From: Streptomyces canus
Lineage (GTDB): Bacteria > Actinomycetota > Actinomycetes > Streptomycetales > Streptomycetaceae
Direction: 5' to 3'
NCBI RefSeq assembly: GCF_030815415.1
Contig: NZ_JAUSWW010000001.1
Coordinates: 7,192,001 to 7,256,000, forward strand
DNA: 64,000 bases
Made by a program: the position numbers and the translations under genes. Below, piece after piece: positions 34,407-42,744 of this stretch. The notes under the pieces were generated by a model. That model saw only the letters and a list, made by a program, of their open reading frames with translations. It was not told where the DNA came from and did not search any database. Within the stretch, counting starts at the first letter, position 1. Every line of letters begins with the position of its first letter.

Positions 34407-35471
34407 GTGAGGCGACGCGGTATGGCGCAGCAGGCGTACATGGAGGAGACGGACAACGGCGGCTCGGGACCCGAGCGCCAGAGCTCCAGGTTCCGGCGCC
34501 TGCTCGACCGGCTGCTCACCGGATGGAGCGGCGACCCGAGAATCTGGCGCCGCGGCCTGGTCGTCGCCGCGCTGGCGGTGCTCCTCGCGCTGGTGATGCT
34601 GGTGCACTCGCGCATCCCCAACCGCATCGGCAACCTCGGCAGCCTGATCGAGACCTTCCTGCCCTGGCTGGGCCTCTTCGTGCCGGTGCTGCTGGTCCTC
34701 GGCGTCGTACGCAAGTCGGCGACCGCCCTGATCGCCGTGGTGCTCCCGGCGGTCGTCTGGCTCAACCTCTTCGGCGGTCTGCTCACCGACAAGACGGGCT
34801 CCGGCGGCGATCTCACGGTGGCCACGCACAACGTCAACGCCGACAACCCCGACCCGTCCGGCACCGCCCGTGACGTGGCCGCGTCCGGGGCGGACGTGGT
34901 GGCGCTGGAGGAGCTGACCGCGGGCGCGGTGCCGACGTACGAGAAGGCGCTGGCGGCGACGTACAAGTACCACTCGGTGCAGGGCACCGTCGGGCTGTGG
35001 AGCAAGTACCCGCTGACCGGCGTCGGGCCCGTCGACATCAAGCTGGGCTGGACGCGCGCCATGCGCGCCACGGTGGCCACGCCCGAGGGGCAGCTCGCGG
35101 TCTACGTCGCCCACCTGCCGTCGGTCCGCGTGAAGATGGAGGCCGGGTTCACGGCCCGGCAGCGGGACAAGAGCGCCGACGCGCTCGGTGAGGCCATCGC
35201 CGACGAGCCGTTGCAGCGGATCGTGCTGCTCGGCGACCTCAATGGCACGATGAACGACCGCGCCCTGAACGCCGTCACCTCCCAGATGCGCTCCACGCAG
35301 GGCGCGGCCGGCAGCGGGTTCGGGTTCAGCTGGCCGGCGTCGTTCCCGATGGCGCGGATCGACCAGATCCTGGTGAAGGGTGTCGAGCCGGAGAGCTCGT
35401 GGACGCTGCCGGGGACGGGGAGCGACCACCTTCCGCTGGCTGCCCGTGTGAAGGTCGACACCTCTTCCTGA
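34407..35471 (+). CDS. VanJ-like membrane endonuclease/exonuclease/phosphatase-fold protein
   Basis: About 354-aa protein with three N-terminal membrane helices (GLVVAALAVLLALVMLVH, WLGLFVPVLLVLGVV, ALIAVVLPAVVWLNLFGG) followed by an extracytoplasmic metal-dependent phosphatase domain of the EEP superfamily. Motifs: ATHNVNADN, ALEELTAG (metal-binding Glu), GDLNGTMND (Asp-Asn) and GSDHLPLAARV (Asp-His). This layout is that of Streptomyces VanJ, a lipid-phosphate phosphatase giving teicoplanin-group resistance. Starts at GTG 34407; ATGs at 34422 or 34440 are possible. Whether it confers any resistance here is unknown; no glycopeptide genes are adjacent. Confidence 0.82.
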   Translation: MRRRGMAQQAYMEETDNGGSGPERQSSRFRRLLDRLLTGWSGDPRIWRRGLVVAALAVLLALVMLVHSRIPNRIGNLGSLIETFLPWLGLFVPVLLVLGVVRKSATALIAVVLPAVVWLNLFGGLLTDKTGSGGDLTVATHNVNADNPDPSGTARDVAASGADVVALEELTAGAVPTYEKALAATYKYHSVQGTVGLWSKYPLTGVGPVDIKLGWTRAMRATVATPEGQLAVYVAHLPSVRVKMEAGFTARQRDKSADALGEAIADEPLQRIVLLGDLNGTMNDRALNAVTSQMRSTQGAAGSGFGFSWPASFPMARIDQILVKGVEPESSWTLPGTGSDHLPLAARVKVDTSS

Positions 35472-35557
35472 CCGCATGGAATACTGAGCCCGAGAGGCTT
35501 TGTTCCGCAGGTGAACATAAGCACCGCGGAACTACCTTCGAAAGGCACAGGCACGTC

Positions 35558-36784
35558 ATGCCCCTGGCCCTGCTCGCCCTGGCCGTCGGCGCCTTCGGCA
35601 TCGGCACCACCGAATTCGTGATGATGGGGCTGCTGCCCGAGGTCGCGGACGATCTCCACATCGCCATCCCCACCGCCGGGCACCTGGTCTCGGCGTACGC
35701 ACTGGGTGTCGTGATCGGCGCCCCGCTGCTGGCCGCCGTGACCGCGCGGATGTCCCGTCGTACGGTCCTGATCGGGCTGATGGCGCTGTTCATCGTCGGC
35801 AACGCGGCCTCCGCCTTCGCCGCCGACTACCACTGGCTGCTCGCCGCCCGGTTCCTGAGCGGTCTGCCGCACGGTGCCTTCTTCGGTGTCGGTGCCGTCG
35901 TCGCCACGAGCATGGTCGCGCCGGAGCGCAAGGCGCGGTCCGTGTCCCTGATGTTCCTCGGTCTCACCGTCGCCAACGTCGCCGGCGTGCCCGTCGCCAC
36001 GCTCATGGGGCAGCACCTCGGGTGGCGGGCCACGTTCCTCGGTGTCAGCGCGATCGGGCTGGCCGCGATCGCGGCCCTCGCCTCGCTGATCCCGCACGAC
36101 CGGGGGGTCGCGGGCTCCGGTGCCGGGCTGCGTGGTGAGCTCGCGGCGCTGAAGTCGCTTCCCGTCTGGCTGGCGCTCGGTACGACCGTCGCGGGCTTCG
36201 GGGCGCTGTTCGCCGCGTACAGCTACGTCACGCCGATGCTCACCGACTCCGCCGGGTTCGCCGACGGGAGTGTGACGCTGCTGCTCGCGCTGTTCGGGGT
36301 CGGGGCGACGGTGGGGAACCTGGTGGGCGGGCGGCTGGCCGATCACGCGATGCGGGGGACGCTGTTCGGGGGGCTGGTCTCGCTGGTTGTGGTGCTGGCT
36401 CTGTTCCCGGTTCTGATGGGTGCGCAGTGGAGTGCCGGGGTGGCCGTGGTGCTGCTCGGTGTGGCCGCCTTTGTCACGGGGTCGCCGCTTCAGCTGATGG
36501 TGATGGAGAAGGCCTCGTCGGCGCCGTCCTTGGCCTCGTCCGCCAATCAGGCCGCCTTCAACCTGGCGAACGCCGGGGGTGCGTGGATCGGTGGGCTCGC
36601 GTTGGCCGCGGGCTTCGGGGTGACGTCTCCGGCGGTCGCGGGTGCGGTGCTCGCGGTGCTGGGGCTGGGGGTGGCCGGGGCCGCCTCTGTCGTGGATCGG
36701 CGGCGGGTGGTTGTGCCGGGGAGTGGGCGGGAGCGGCTGGTTGCGTCTCATGTGCCTGAGCGGGGGGAGGCTGTGCGGGTCTGA
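35558..36784 (+). CDS. DHA1 family MFS transporter (AraJ/chloramphenicol-resistance type)
   Basis: 408-aa transporter with twelve hydrophobic segments. Its first helix, ALAVGAFGIGTTEFVMMGLLP, is nearly diagnostic for the AraJ/YdhP/CmlR group of exporters. ARFLSGLPHGAFFGVGAVV is the helix 4-5 signature. The ATG at 35558 is preceded by GAAAGGCAC at acceptable spacing. It lies 86 bases downstream of the VanJ-like gene on the same strand and is followed by the 34-bp minisatellite. Substrate unknown; relatives export sugars, chloramphenicol or arabinose-like molecules. Confidence 0.9.
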   Translation: MPLALLALAVGAFGIGTTEFVMMGLLPEVADDLHIAIPTAGHLVSAYALGVVIGAPLLAAVTARMSRRTVLIGLMALFIVGNAASAFAADYHWLLAARFLSGLPHGAFFGVGAVVATSMVAPERKARSVSLMFLGLTVANVAGVPVATLMGQHLGWRATFLGVSAIGLAAIAALASLIPHDRGVAGSGAGLRGELAALKSLPVWLALGTTVAGFGALFAAYSYVTPMLTDSAGFADGSVTLLLALFGVGATVGNLVGGRLADHAMRGTLFGGLVSLVVVLALFPVLMGAQWSAGVAVVLLGVAAFVTGSPLQLMVMEKASSAPSLASSANQAAFNLANAGGAWIGGLALAAGFGVTSPAVAGAVLAVLGLGVAGAASVVDRRRVVVPGSGRERLVASHVPERGEAVRV

Positions 36785-36984
36785 GGGGGCGGGCGTGCGA
36801 TGCCTGCGGCGGCCCGTGGCGGCTTCGGTGGGGGTTCGCGTTGCGCACTGCTCGTCGTTGGGGGTCGGTGCCGCACCGGGGGGTGTCCGTCCTCGGTCGG
36901 GCGGTGCTGTGGGCTGGGGATGTGCTCTTGGTCGGTCGCCCGACGCTGCGGGCGGACACCCCCCCGGTACGTCCCCTTCTCGCC

Positions 36985-37229
36985 GTTGCGCAGGCGCGGG
37001 CCCGTCCCGCCTGGGGACGGTGCGCCAGTGCGCCGCTGCGGGTACGTCCCGCCTGGGGACAGTGCGGCGGTGCGGGTGCGTCCCCGCCTGGGGGCGGTGC
37101 GCAGGCGCGGGCTCGTGCCGCCTGGGGGCGGTGCGGCGGTGCGGGTGCGTCCCGTCTGGGGGCGGTGCCTCGGTGTGGGTGCGTCCCGTCTGGGGGCGGT
37201 GCTTCGGTGTGGGGGCGTCCCGTCCGAGG
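36985..37229. repeat. Minisatellite: about seven copies of a 34-bp repeat
   Basis: Unit of the form GTGCGGCGGTGCGGGTGCGT followed by CCCGCCTGGGGGCG. Copies begin at about 36985, 37020 (42 bases, with an insert), 37062, 37097, 37131, 37165 and 37199. Units 5 and 6 differ at only a few positions. The 34-base period is not a multiple of three and no frame survives with a gene-like start, so it is non-coding. It lies in the 579-base gap between the MFS gene and the iron-box-controlled ABC operon; the left part of that gap (36785-36984) holds no recognisable feature. Confidence 0.85.
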
Positions 37230-37274
37230 TGGGTGGTCTCGGTCGTTGAGGATTCATCTACCCGGTGAGAGTTC

Positions 37275-37293
37275 GGTAAGGCTTGCCTTATAA
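37275..37293 (+). promoter_or_regulatory. DmdR-type iron box upstream of the fused-permease ABC operon
   Basis: GGTAAGGCTTGCCTTATAA contains a symmetric core TAAGGC-TT-GCCTTA. It matches the DtxR/DmdR iron box pattern and ends 70 bases before the ATG of the substrate-binding lipoprotein, a usual promoter-overlapping distance. Confidence 0.75.
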
Positions 37294-37363
37294 GGTGGCG
37301 GGGTCCTTGCTGCCGGGTCCGGTGTGCGGGGCGTGAATTTCTCCCGTACGACAGGAACCCCCC

Positions 37364-38878
37364 ATGCGCCCCACCCCTCGCCGTCTGTTCGCGGTGCTTG
37401 CTCTCGCTCCTTTGCTGGCCGGATGTTTTGTGTCCGGTGAGGACGGATCGGACGCGGGCGGCTCCGGTGCTCGGTTGAAGGTCGCTCTCGCGGTGCCGCC
37501 GGTGCAGGCGCTGTCGCCGTACAGCAATGACGCGACCGTGCTGAGCAAGCTCTCCGTGGCCGAGGGGCTCACCGCGCTGGACGAGGACGGGGTCGCCGTG
37601 CCCGCGCTGGCCAGGTCCTGGAAGCAGAAGAACGCCACCACCTGGGTCTTCGAGCTTCGTCAGGCCACCTTCCAGGACGGCACCGAGGTCACTGCCGAGT
37701 CGGTCGTCAACGCCCTCGACCATGCCGGTGAGGCGGAGACCAAGCCCCGCGTCCTGAGCGACGTGACCCTGACGGTCAAGGCAGAGGACGCCGACACCGT
37801 CACGATCAGCACCAAGAACGCCGATCCGGTGCTCCCGCTGCGGCTCGCCAGCCCTGCCCTCGGGATCCTCGCCGCGAAGGCGTATGCGAAGGACGGCAGC
37901 GTCAGCCCTGTCGGCACGGGAACCGGGCCCTTCGAGATCACCGGGCTCACCGGCAAGACCAAGGCCGCCCTCGATCGGTACGACGGCTACTGGGGCGGCA
38001 AGGCCAAGGCGTCCGGCATCGACGTGACCTGGATCGCCGACGGCACCGCCCGTGCCAATGCGCTGCGCGGTGGTGATGTCGACATCGCCGAGTGGATCCC
38101 CACCGCCCAGGCGAAGCTCCTCGACGAGGACACCCGGCACGAGGTGCCCTCCGTGCGGACCGACAGCCTGATCCTCAACACCGGCAGCGGCATGTTCACC
38201 GACGCCTCGCTGCGGGCGGCTGCCCGTGCGGCCGTGGACGGGTCCGCCCTCGTCGACTCCGTCTTCGGCGGGTACGCCGATCCCGCCCAGGGACTGTTCG
38301 GTCCGGCCGTCTCCTGGGCCGCCGACAAGCGGGTGGAGGTGAGCGGCCGGGTCGATGCCGCCACGGTCGCTCAAGTGGAGGGCGAGGCCGTGGGCAGGAC
38401 CCTGCGCCTGGCCACCTACACCAACCGTTCCGAGCTTCCCGAGGCCGCGAGCGTGCTCCAGCAGCAGCTGGAGAAGGCCGGGTTCACCGTGAAGCAGGAT
38501 GTGCGCGAGTACACGCAGATGGAGGCCGATCTGCTCGCGGGCAAGTACGACGCCCTCGTCTTCTCCCGTGTGACGCTGCTCGACACCGGTGACGCGGTCG
38601 CCTATCTCTCCAGTGACTTCACGAGTGACGGTGTGTACAACATCGCCGGGCTGAAGGACACCAAGGTCGACCAGGCCATCAAGGCAGCTGCTGTGGAGGG
38701 TGACGCGGCCGCGCGGCAGCAGAAGGTCATGCGGGCCGAGGCGGAGATCCTACGCACCGACGCCGTCGTGCCGCTGGTCCACGAGCAGGCCGTGCAGGGC
38801 ATCGCCACCGACGTCGAGGGCGTACTCCTGGACCCGCGCGAGCGCTCGCTGGTCGACCTCGACACGCGCCTGAAGTGA
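37364..38878 (+). CDS. ABC transporter substrate-binding lipoprotein, family 5
   Basis: 504-aa lipoprotein: signal peptide with lipobox PLLAGC (Cys about 22) and a two-lobed SBP_bac_5 fold of the DppA/OppA/NikA type. Typical segments are YSNDATVLSKLSVAEGLTALD, SWKQKNATTWVFELR, FQDGTEVTAESVVNALDHA and the later VGTGTGPFEITG. An iron box upstream suggests a ligand tied to metal supply, such as a metallophore or peptide siderophore, rather than general peptides. The stop overlaps the permease start by four bases. The ligand is inferred from regulation only. Confidence 0.88.
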   Translation: MRPTPRRLFAVLALAPLLAGCFVSGEDGSDAGGSGARLKVALAVPPVQALSPYSNDATVLSKLSVAEGLTALDEDGVAVPALARSWKQKNATTWVFELRQATFQDGTEVTAESVVNALDHAGEAETKPRVLSDVTLTVKAEDADTVTISTKNADPVLPLRLASPALGILAAKAYAKDGSVSPVGTGTGPFEITGLTGKTKAALDRYDGYWGGKAKASGIDVTWIADGTARANALRGGDVDIAEWIPTAQAKLLDEDTRHEVPSVRTDSLILNTGSGMFTDASLRAAARAAVDGSALVDSVFGGYADPAQGLFGPAVSWAADKRVEVSGRVDAATVAQVEGEAVGRTLRLATYTNRSELPEAASVLQQQLEKAGFTVKQDVREYTQMEADLLAGKYDALVFSRVTLLDTGDAVAYLSSDFTSDGVYNIAGLKDTKVDQAIKAAAVEGDAAARQQKVMRAEAEILRTDAVVPLVHEQAVQGIATDVEGVLLDPRERSLVDLDTRLK

Positions 38879-40599
38879 GAGACGGTCGCCTTCGCACCGC
38901 CGGCGGCCGCCTGGTCGCCGGCGCCGCGCTGCTCACGGCAGTCGCCCTGCTGCCCTGGCTGTCCCGGACCGACCCCGCGCTGACGGTGCTGCGGGCCCGC
39001 TCCGCCGAGCAGGACCCGACGCCGGCCCAACTGGCCGCCGTACGCGAACAACTCGGTCTGGACGACGGACCGTTGGCCCATCTTGTCGACTGGCTGGGCG
39101 GGCTGGTGCGCGGGGACGCGGGGGCGTCGTGGGTGTCCGGTGAACCCGTCGGGGCGCAGCTGAGCACCGCCTTCGCGGTGTCCGTCACGTTGATGGTCGG
39201 TGCGCTCGTGGTCACGGCCGCGGTGGCCGCGCTGATCTGCGCGCGGACCGTGTCTCTCGGTTCCCGGCGGCGGTTGCGGAAGGCGCGGACCGGTGCCGGA
39301 GCGGCTGTCCTGGCCGCGCTGCCCAAGTTCCTGCTCGCCTCCGTACTCGCCACCGTCTTCGGGGTGTGGCTGGGCTGGTTCCCGTCCAGTGGGTGGGAGG
39401 GGCCGCAGGCGATGGTGCTGCCCGCGCTCGCCCTCGGCGTGCCGTCCGGGGCGATGATCGGCGGGCTCCTGGACCGGGCGCTGCCCGCCGCCTTCCAGGA
39501 ACCCTGGGCGCGCACCTGGTACGCCTCCGGACTCCCGTCCGGCGCCATCGCCCGCACCGCGCTGCGCCGCGCCCTGTCCGGGGTGCTGCCGCAACTCCTG
39601 CCGACCGTCGTGGCGTTGGTCGGCGGAGCGGTCGCCGTGGAGCAGATCTTCAACATTCCCGGCCTCGGCCGCCTGGCCCTGGACGCGGCCAGGGCCCAGG
39701 ACCTCCCGCTGCTGCAGTCCGCGACCCTCGTCCTGATCGCGCTCGGCGTCACCGCCGGCCTCATCGTGCAGGCCCTGCGCCGCGCCCTCCTCGGCCCCGC
39801 CCTGCGCGACGGAGCCCTGCCCGCGCTCACGGTGCCCGTGCTCCGGCGGCCGCGCTCGCTGCCCTGGATCGCCGGGCTCTGTACGGCCGTTCTGCTGACG
39901 CTGCTGGTGGCGGGCCTGCTGCGCGACCCGCTGCACGTCGACACCACCGCCCGGCTGCTGTCGCCCTCCCTCACCCACCCGCTGGGCACCGACGCCCTCG
40001 GCCGCGACCTGCTGGCCCGCCTCGGCCACGGAGCGCTGCGCACCGCCGGGGTGGCCCTCGCGGTGACCGCCGTGAGTGTCGTGACCGGCCTTCTGCTCGG
40101 CACGGCCACCCGGGTCGGCACCGGCCTGACCGAGGTGGTCTCGACCCTGCCGGCCGTCCTCGCCGGACTCCTGACGACCGCGGTGACCGGGCCGTCGGTC
40201 TGGGGCGCGGCCCTCGCGGTGTGCCTGGTCGGCTGGAGCCCGTACGCCGCCCAGACCGCGGCGCTCATCGAGGAGGAACGGGCGAGCGGCCACCTGCTGG
40301 CGTCCTTGTCCTTCGGCGCCGGTCCGCGCTATCTGCTCCGCCACCACTACGTCCCCGCGGCGCTCCCGGGCGTTCTGCGCAACGCCCTCCTGCGCCTGCC
40401 GACCACAGTCCTCGTCCTGGCCTCGCTCGGCTTCCTGGGTCTCGGCGAACAGCCGCCGACCCCGGAGTGGGGGCGGCTGCTGTCGGAGAACCAGCCGTAT
40501 GTGGAGCTGGCGCCGTGGACGGTGCTGGGGCCGGCGGGGGCGCTGGTGCTGCTGTCGGTGCTGGCGGTGTCGGCGTCGGCGTACGGGCGCAGACGGTGA
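38875..40599 (+). CDS. Fused DppB-DppC-type ABC permease
   Basis: 574-aa membrane protein that combines both permease subunits of a peptide/nickel-type ABC importer. Residues 1 to about 310 are DppB-like: ASWVSGEPVGAQLSTAF, the EAA-loop region WYASGLPSGAIARTALRRAL, and the diagnostic VEQIFNIPGLGRLAL. Residues about 320-574 are DppC-like: HPLGTDALGRDLLARL, the EAA-loop region ASLSFGAGPRYLLRHHYVP, and GLGEQPPTPEWGRLLSE. Separate genes are the norm. Starts at a GTG overlapping the upstream stop (GTGA). No ATPase gene follows; the next gene (nadE) is on the other strand, so the ATPase must be encoded elsewhere. Confidence 0.88.
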   Translation: MRDGRLRTAGGRLVAGAALLTAVALLPWLSRTDPALTVLRARSAEQDPTPAQLAAVREQLGLDDGPLAHLVDWLGGLVRGDAGASWVSGEPVGAQLSTAFAVSVTLMVGALVVTAAVAALICARTVSLGSRRRLRKARTGAGAAVLAALPKFLLASVLATVFGVWLGWFPSSGWEGPQAMVLPALALGVPSGAMIGGLLDRALPAAFQEPWARTWYASGLPSGAIARTALRRALSGVLPQLLPTVVALVGGAVAVEQIFNIPGLGRLALDAARAQDLPLLQSATLVLIALGVTAGLIVQALRRALLGPALRDGALPALTVPVLRRPRSLPWIAGLCTAVLLTLLVAGLLRDPLHVDTTARLLSPSLTHPLGTDALGRDLLARLGHGALRTAGVALAVTAVSVVTGLLLGTATRVGTGLTEVVSTLPAVLAGLLTTAVTGPSVWGAALAVCLVGWSPYAAQTAALIEEERASGHLLASLSFGAGPRYLLRHHYVPAALPGVLRNALLRLPTTVLVLASLGFLGLGEQPPTPEWGRLLSENQPYVELAPWTVLGPAGALVLLSVLAVSASAYGRRR

Positions 40600-40623
40600 C
40601 CGTCGGATGCCGGACCGGGCAGG

Positions 40624-42669
40624 TCAGCCCGGCAGGTCGAACCGCTCCAGGTCTCGCAGCCAGGCCTTTGCCGAGCTGTCCGACGGTGCGCGCCAGTCAC
40701 CTCGGGGCGACAGTGAACCGCCTGCCGACACCTTCGGACCGTTCGGCATCGCCGATCGCTTGAACTGGGCGAACGCGAAGAAGCGGCGGCAGAAGACCTC
40801 CAGCCACTTGTGGATCTCCGCCAGGTCGTAGGACCCCCGCTTCTCCGCGGGGAAGCCCGGCGGCCAGGCGCCGCCGGTCGCGTCGTGCCAGGCGTGCCAG
40901 GTCAGGAACGCGATCTTCGAGGGTCGGAACCCGTAGCGCAGTACGTGGAACAGGGTGAAGTCGTGCAGCGCGTACGGGCCGATCTTGGACTCGGTGGACT
41001 GCATCTCCTCACCCGGTACCAGTTCCGGGCTGATCTCCGTGTCGAGGATCGCGGAGAGGATCTTGCCGGTCCCGTCGTCGAACTGCCCGCTGCTGATGAC
41101 CCACCGGATCAGATGCTGGATCAGCGTCTTCGGTACACCGGAGTTGACGTTGTAGTGGCTCATCTGGTCGCCCACGCCGTACGTGGACCAGCCCAGCGCC
41201 AGCTCCGACAGGTCGCCGGTGCCGAGCACGATGCCGTTGTGGTGGTTGGCGAGCCGGAAGAGGTAGTCGGTGCGCAGGCCGGCCTGCACGTTCTCGAAGG
41301 TGACGTCGTACACCGGCTCGCCGGAGGCGAACGGGTGGCCCATCTCCTTGAGCATCAGACGCGCGGTGGGCGTGATGTCCAGCTCGGCCGCGGTGACGCC
41401 GAGCGAGCGCATCAGGGCGTGGGCGTTGTCCTTGGTGTGGTCGCTGGTGGCGAAGCCGGGCAGGGTCCAGGCCAGGATGTCGCTGCGCGGGCGCCCCGCG
41501 CGGTCCATCGCGCGGGCGGCGACGATCAGGGCGTGCGTGGAGTCGAGGCCGCCGGACACCCCGATGACGACCTTCGGGCCGCCGATCGCGGCGAGGCGCT
41601 GCTGGAGGCCCTCGACCTGGATGTTGTAGGCCTCGTAGCAGTCCTGGGCGAGACGGTCGGCGTCGGCCGGCACGAACGGGAAGCGCTCCAGGTGACGGCG
41701 CAGTCCCAGGTCGGTGAGGGGTGGGGCGAGTTCGAAGGAGACCGTTCGGAAGTCGGCCGTCCGGGCCCTGTGGGTACGGCGGTTGTCGTCGAACGTGCCC
41801 ATCCGCTGCCGCTCCTGGCGCAGCAGGTCGAGGTCCACGTCGGCGATCGCGTACGTGTCGCCGAGCGGGAACCGCTCGCTCTCGGCGAGCAGGACACCGT
41901 TCTCGTAGATCATCGTCTGGCCGTCCCAGGACAGGTCCGTGGTCGACTCGCCCAGGCCGGCCGCCGCGTAGACGTACGCGGCGAGGCAGCGGGAGGACGC
42001 CGAGCGGCACAGCAGCTTGCGGTCCTCGGCGCGGCCGACCGTGATCGGGCTGCCGGAGAGGTTGACGAGGAGGGTCGCACCGGCGAGGGCGGCCTCCGCG
42101 CTGGGCGGCACCGGGACCCACATGTCCTCGCAGATCTCGGCGAAGAGCACGAGACCGGGGACGTCCGCCGCCTCGAAGAGCAGGTCCACGCCGAACGGTA
42201 CGGATGCGCCGCCGACCCGGATCGTCCCGCCGCGCTCGTCGGAGCCGTCGGCGATCTGGCGACGCTCGTAGAACTCGCGGTAGTTCGGGGGGTACGACTT
42301 GGGCGCGACGCCGAGGATCCGGCCGCGGTGGATGATCACCGCGCAGTTGTAGATCCGGTTGCGGTGCCGCAGCGGGGCGCCGACGACGAGGATCGGCAGC
42401 AGGTCGGCCGACCCGGTCACCACGGTCGCGAGGGCCGCCTCGACCTCGTCGAGCAGTGCGTCCTGGAGCAGCAGGTCCTCGATGGAGTAGCCGCACAGGA
42501 CCATCTCGGGGAAGGCCGCGACGGCGACGCCCTCCTCGGCGCACCGGCGTGCGTGCCGCAGGACCGATTCGGCGTTGGCGGGCGGGTCGGCGATGACGGT
42601 GTGGCCCGTACAGGCGGCCACGCGTGCGAACCCGTGCTGATAGATCGACCAGAAGTTCAGTGGAGGCAC
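40624..42669 (-). CDS. nadE: Glutamine-dependent NAD+ synthetase
   Basis: 681-aa cytoplasmic enzyme making NAD from nicotinate adenine dinucleotide, ATP and glutamine. The N-terminal nitrilase-like glutaminase domain has the catalytic Glu (AAFPEMVLCGYS), Lys (APKSYPPNYREFYE) and Cys (FAEICEDMW). The C-terminal synthetase has the PP-loop motif VSGGLDSTHAL and later GTGDLSELALGWSTYG. The length agrees with the long actinobacterial NadE (about 680 aa). The GTG at 42669 (VPPLNFWSIYQ) fits the family start better than the upstream ATG. Convergent with the fused permease gene. Confidence 0.95.
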   Translation of the reverse strand: MPPLNFWSIYQHGFARVAACTGHTVIADPPANAESVLRHARRCAEEGVAVAAFPEMVLCGYSIEDLLLQDALLDEVEAALATVVTGSADLLPILVVGAPLRHRNRIYNCAVIIHRGRILGVAPKSYPPNYREFYERRQIADGSDERGGTIRVGGASVPFGVDLLFEAADVPGLVLFAEICEDMWVPVPPSAEAALAGATLLVNLSGSPITVGRAEDRKLLCRSASSRCLAAYVYAAAGLGESTTDLSWDGQTMIYENGVLLAESERFPLGDTYAIADVDLDLLRQERQRMGTFDDNRRTHRARTADFRTVSFELAPPLTDLGLRRHLERFPFVPADADRLAQDCYEAYNIQVEGLQQRLAAIGGPKVVIGVSGGLDSTHALIVAARAMDRAGRPRSDILAWTLPGFATSDHTKDNAHALMRSLGVTAAELDITPTARLMLKEMGHPFASGEPVYDVTFENVQAGLRTDYLFRLANHHNGIVLGTGDLSELALGWSTYGVGDQMSHYNVNSGVPKTLIQHLIRWVISSGQFDDGTGKILSAILDTEISPELVPGEEMQSTESKIGPYALHDFTLFHVLRYGFRPSKIAFLTWHAWHDATGGAWPPGFPAEKRGSYDLAEIHKWLEVFCRRFFAFAQFKRSAMPNGPKVSAGGSLSPRGDWRAPSDSSAKAWLRDLERFDLPG

Positions 42670-42744
42670 GGGATCAGTGTAATCGTCAGAGCGACGCGAT
42701 GGGGTGGCGTGAGGTAGGGAGCACCTCACGCCACCCTGTCGGTG

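Noticed and set aside
36985..37229. CRISPR array
   Set aside because: Units are contiguous without unique spacers and no cas gene is present; it is a simple tandem repeat.
35102..38374. 1090-codon minus-strand frame across MFS, minisatellite and ABC genes
   Set aside because: Its low-complexity Pro/Arg/His repeats come from the 34-bp minisatellite and the antisense of real genes.
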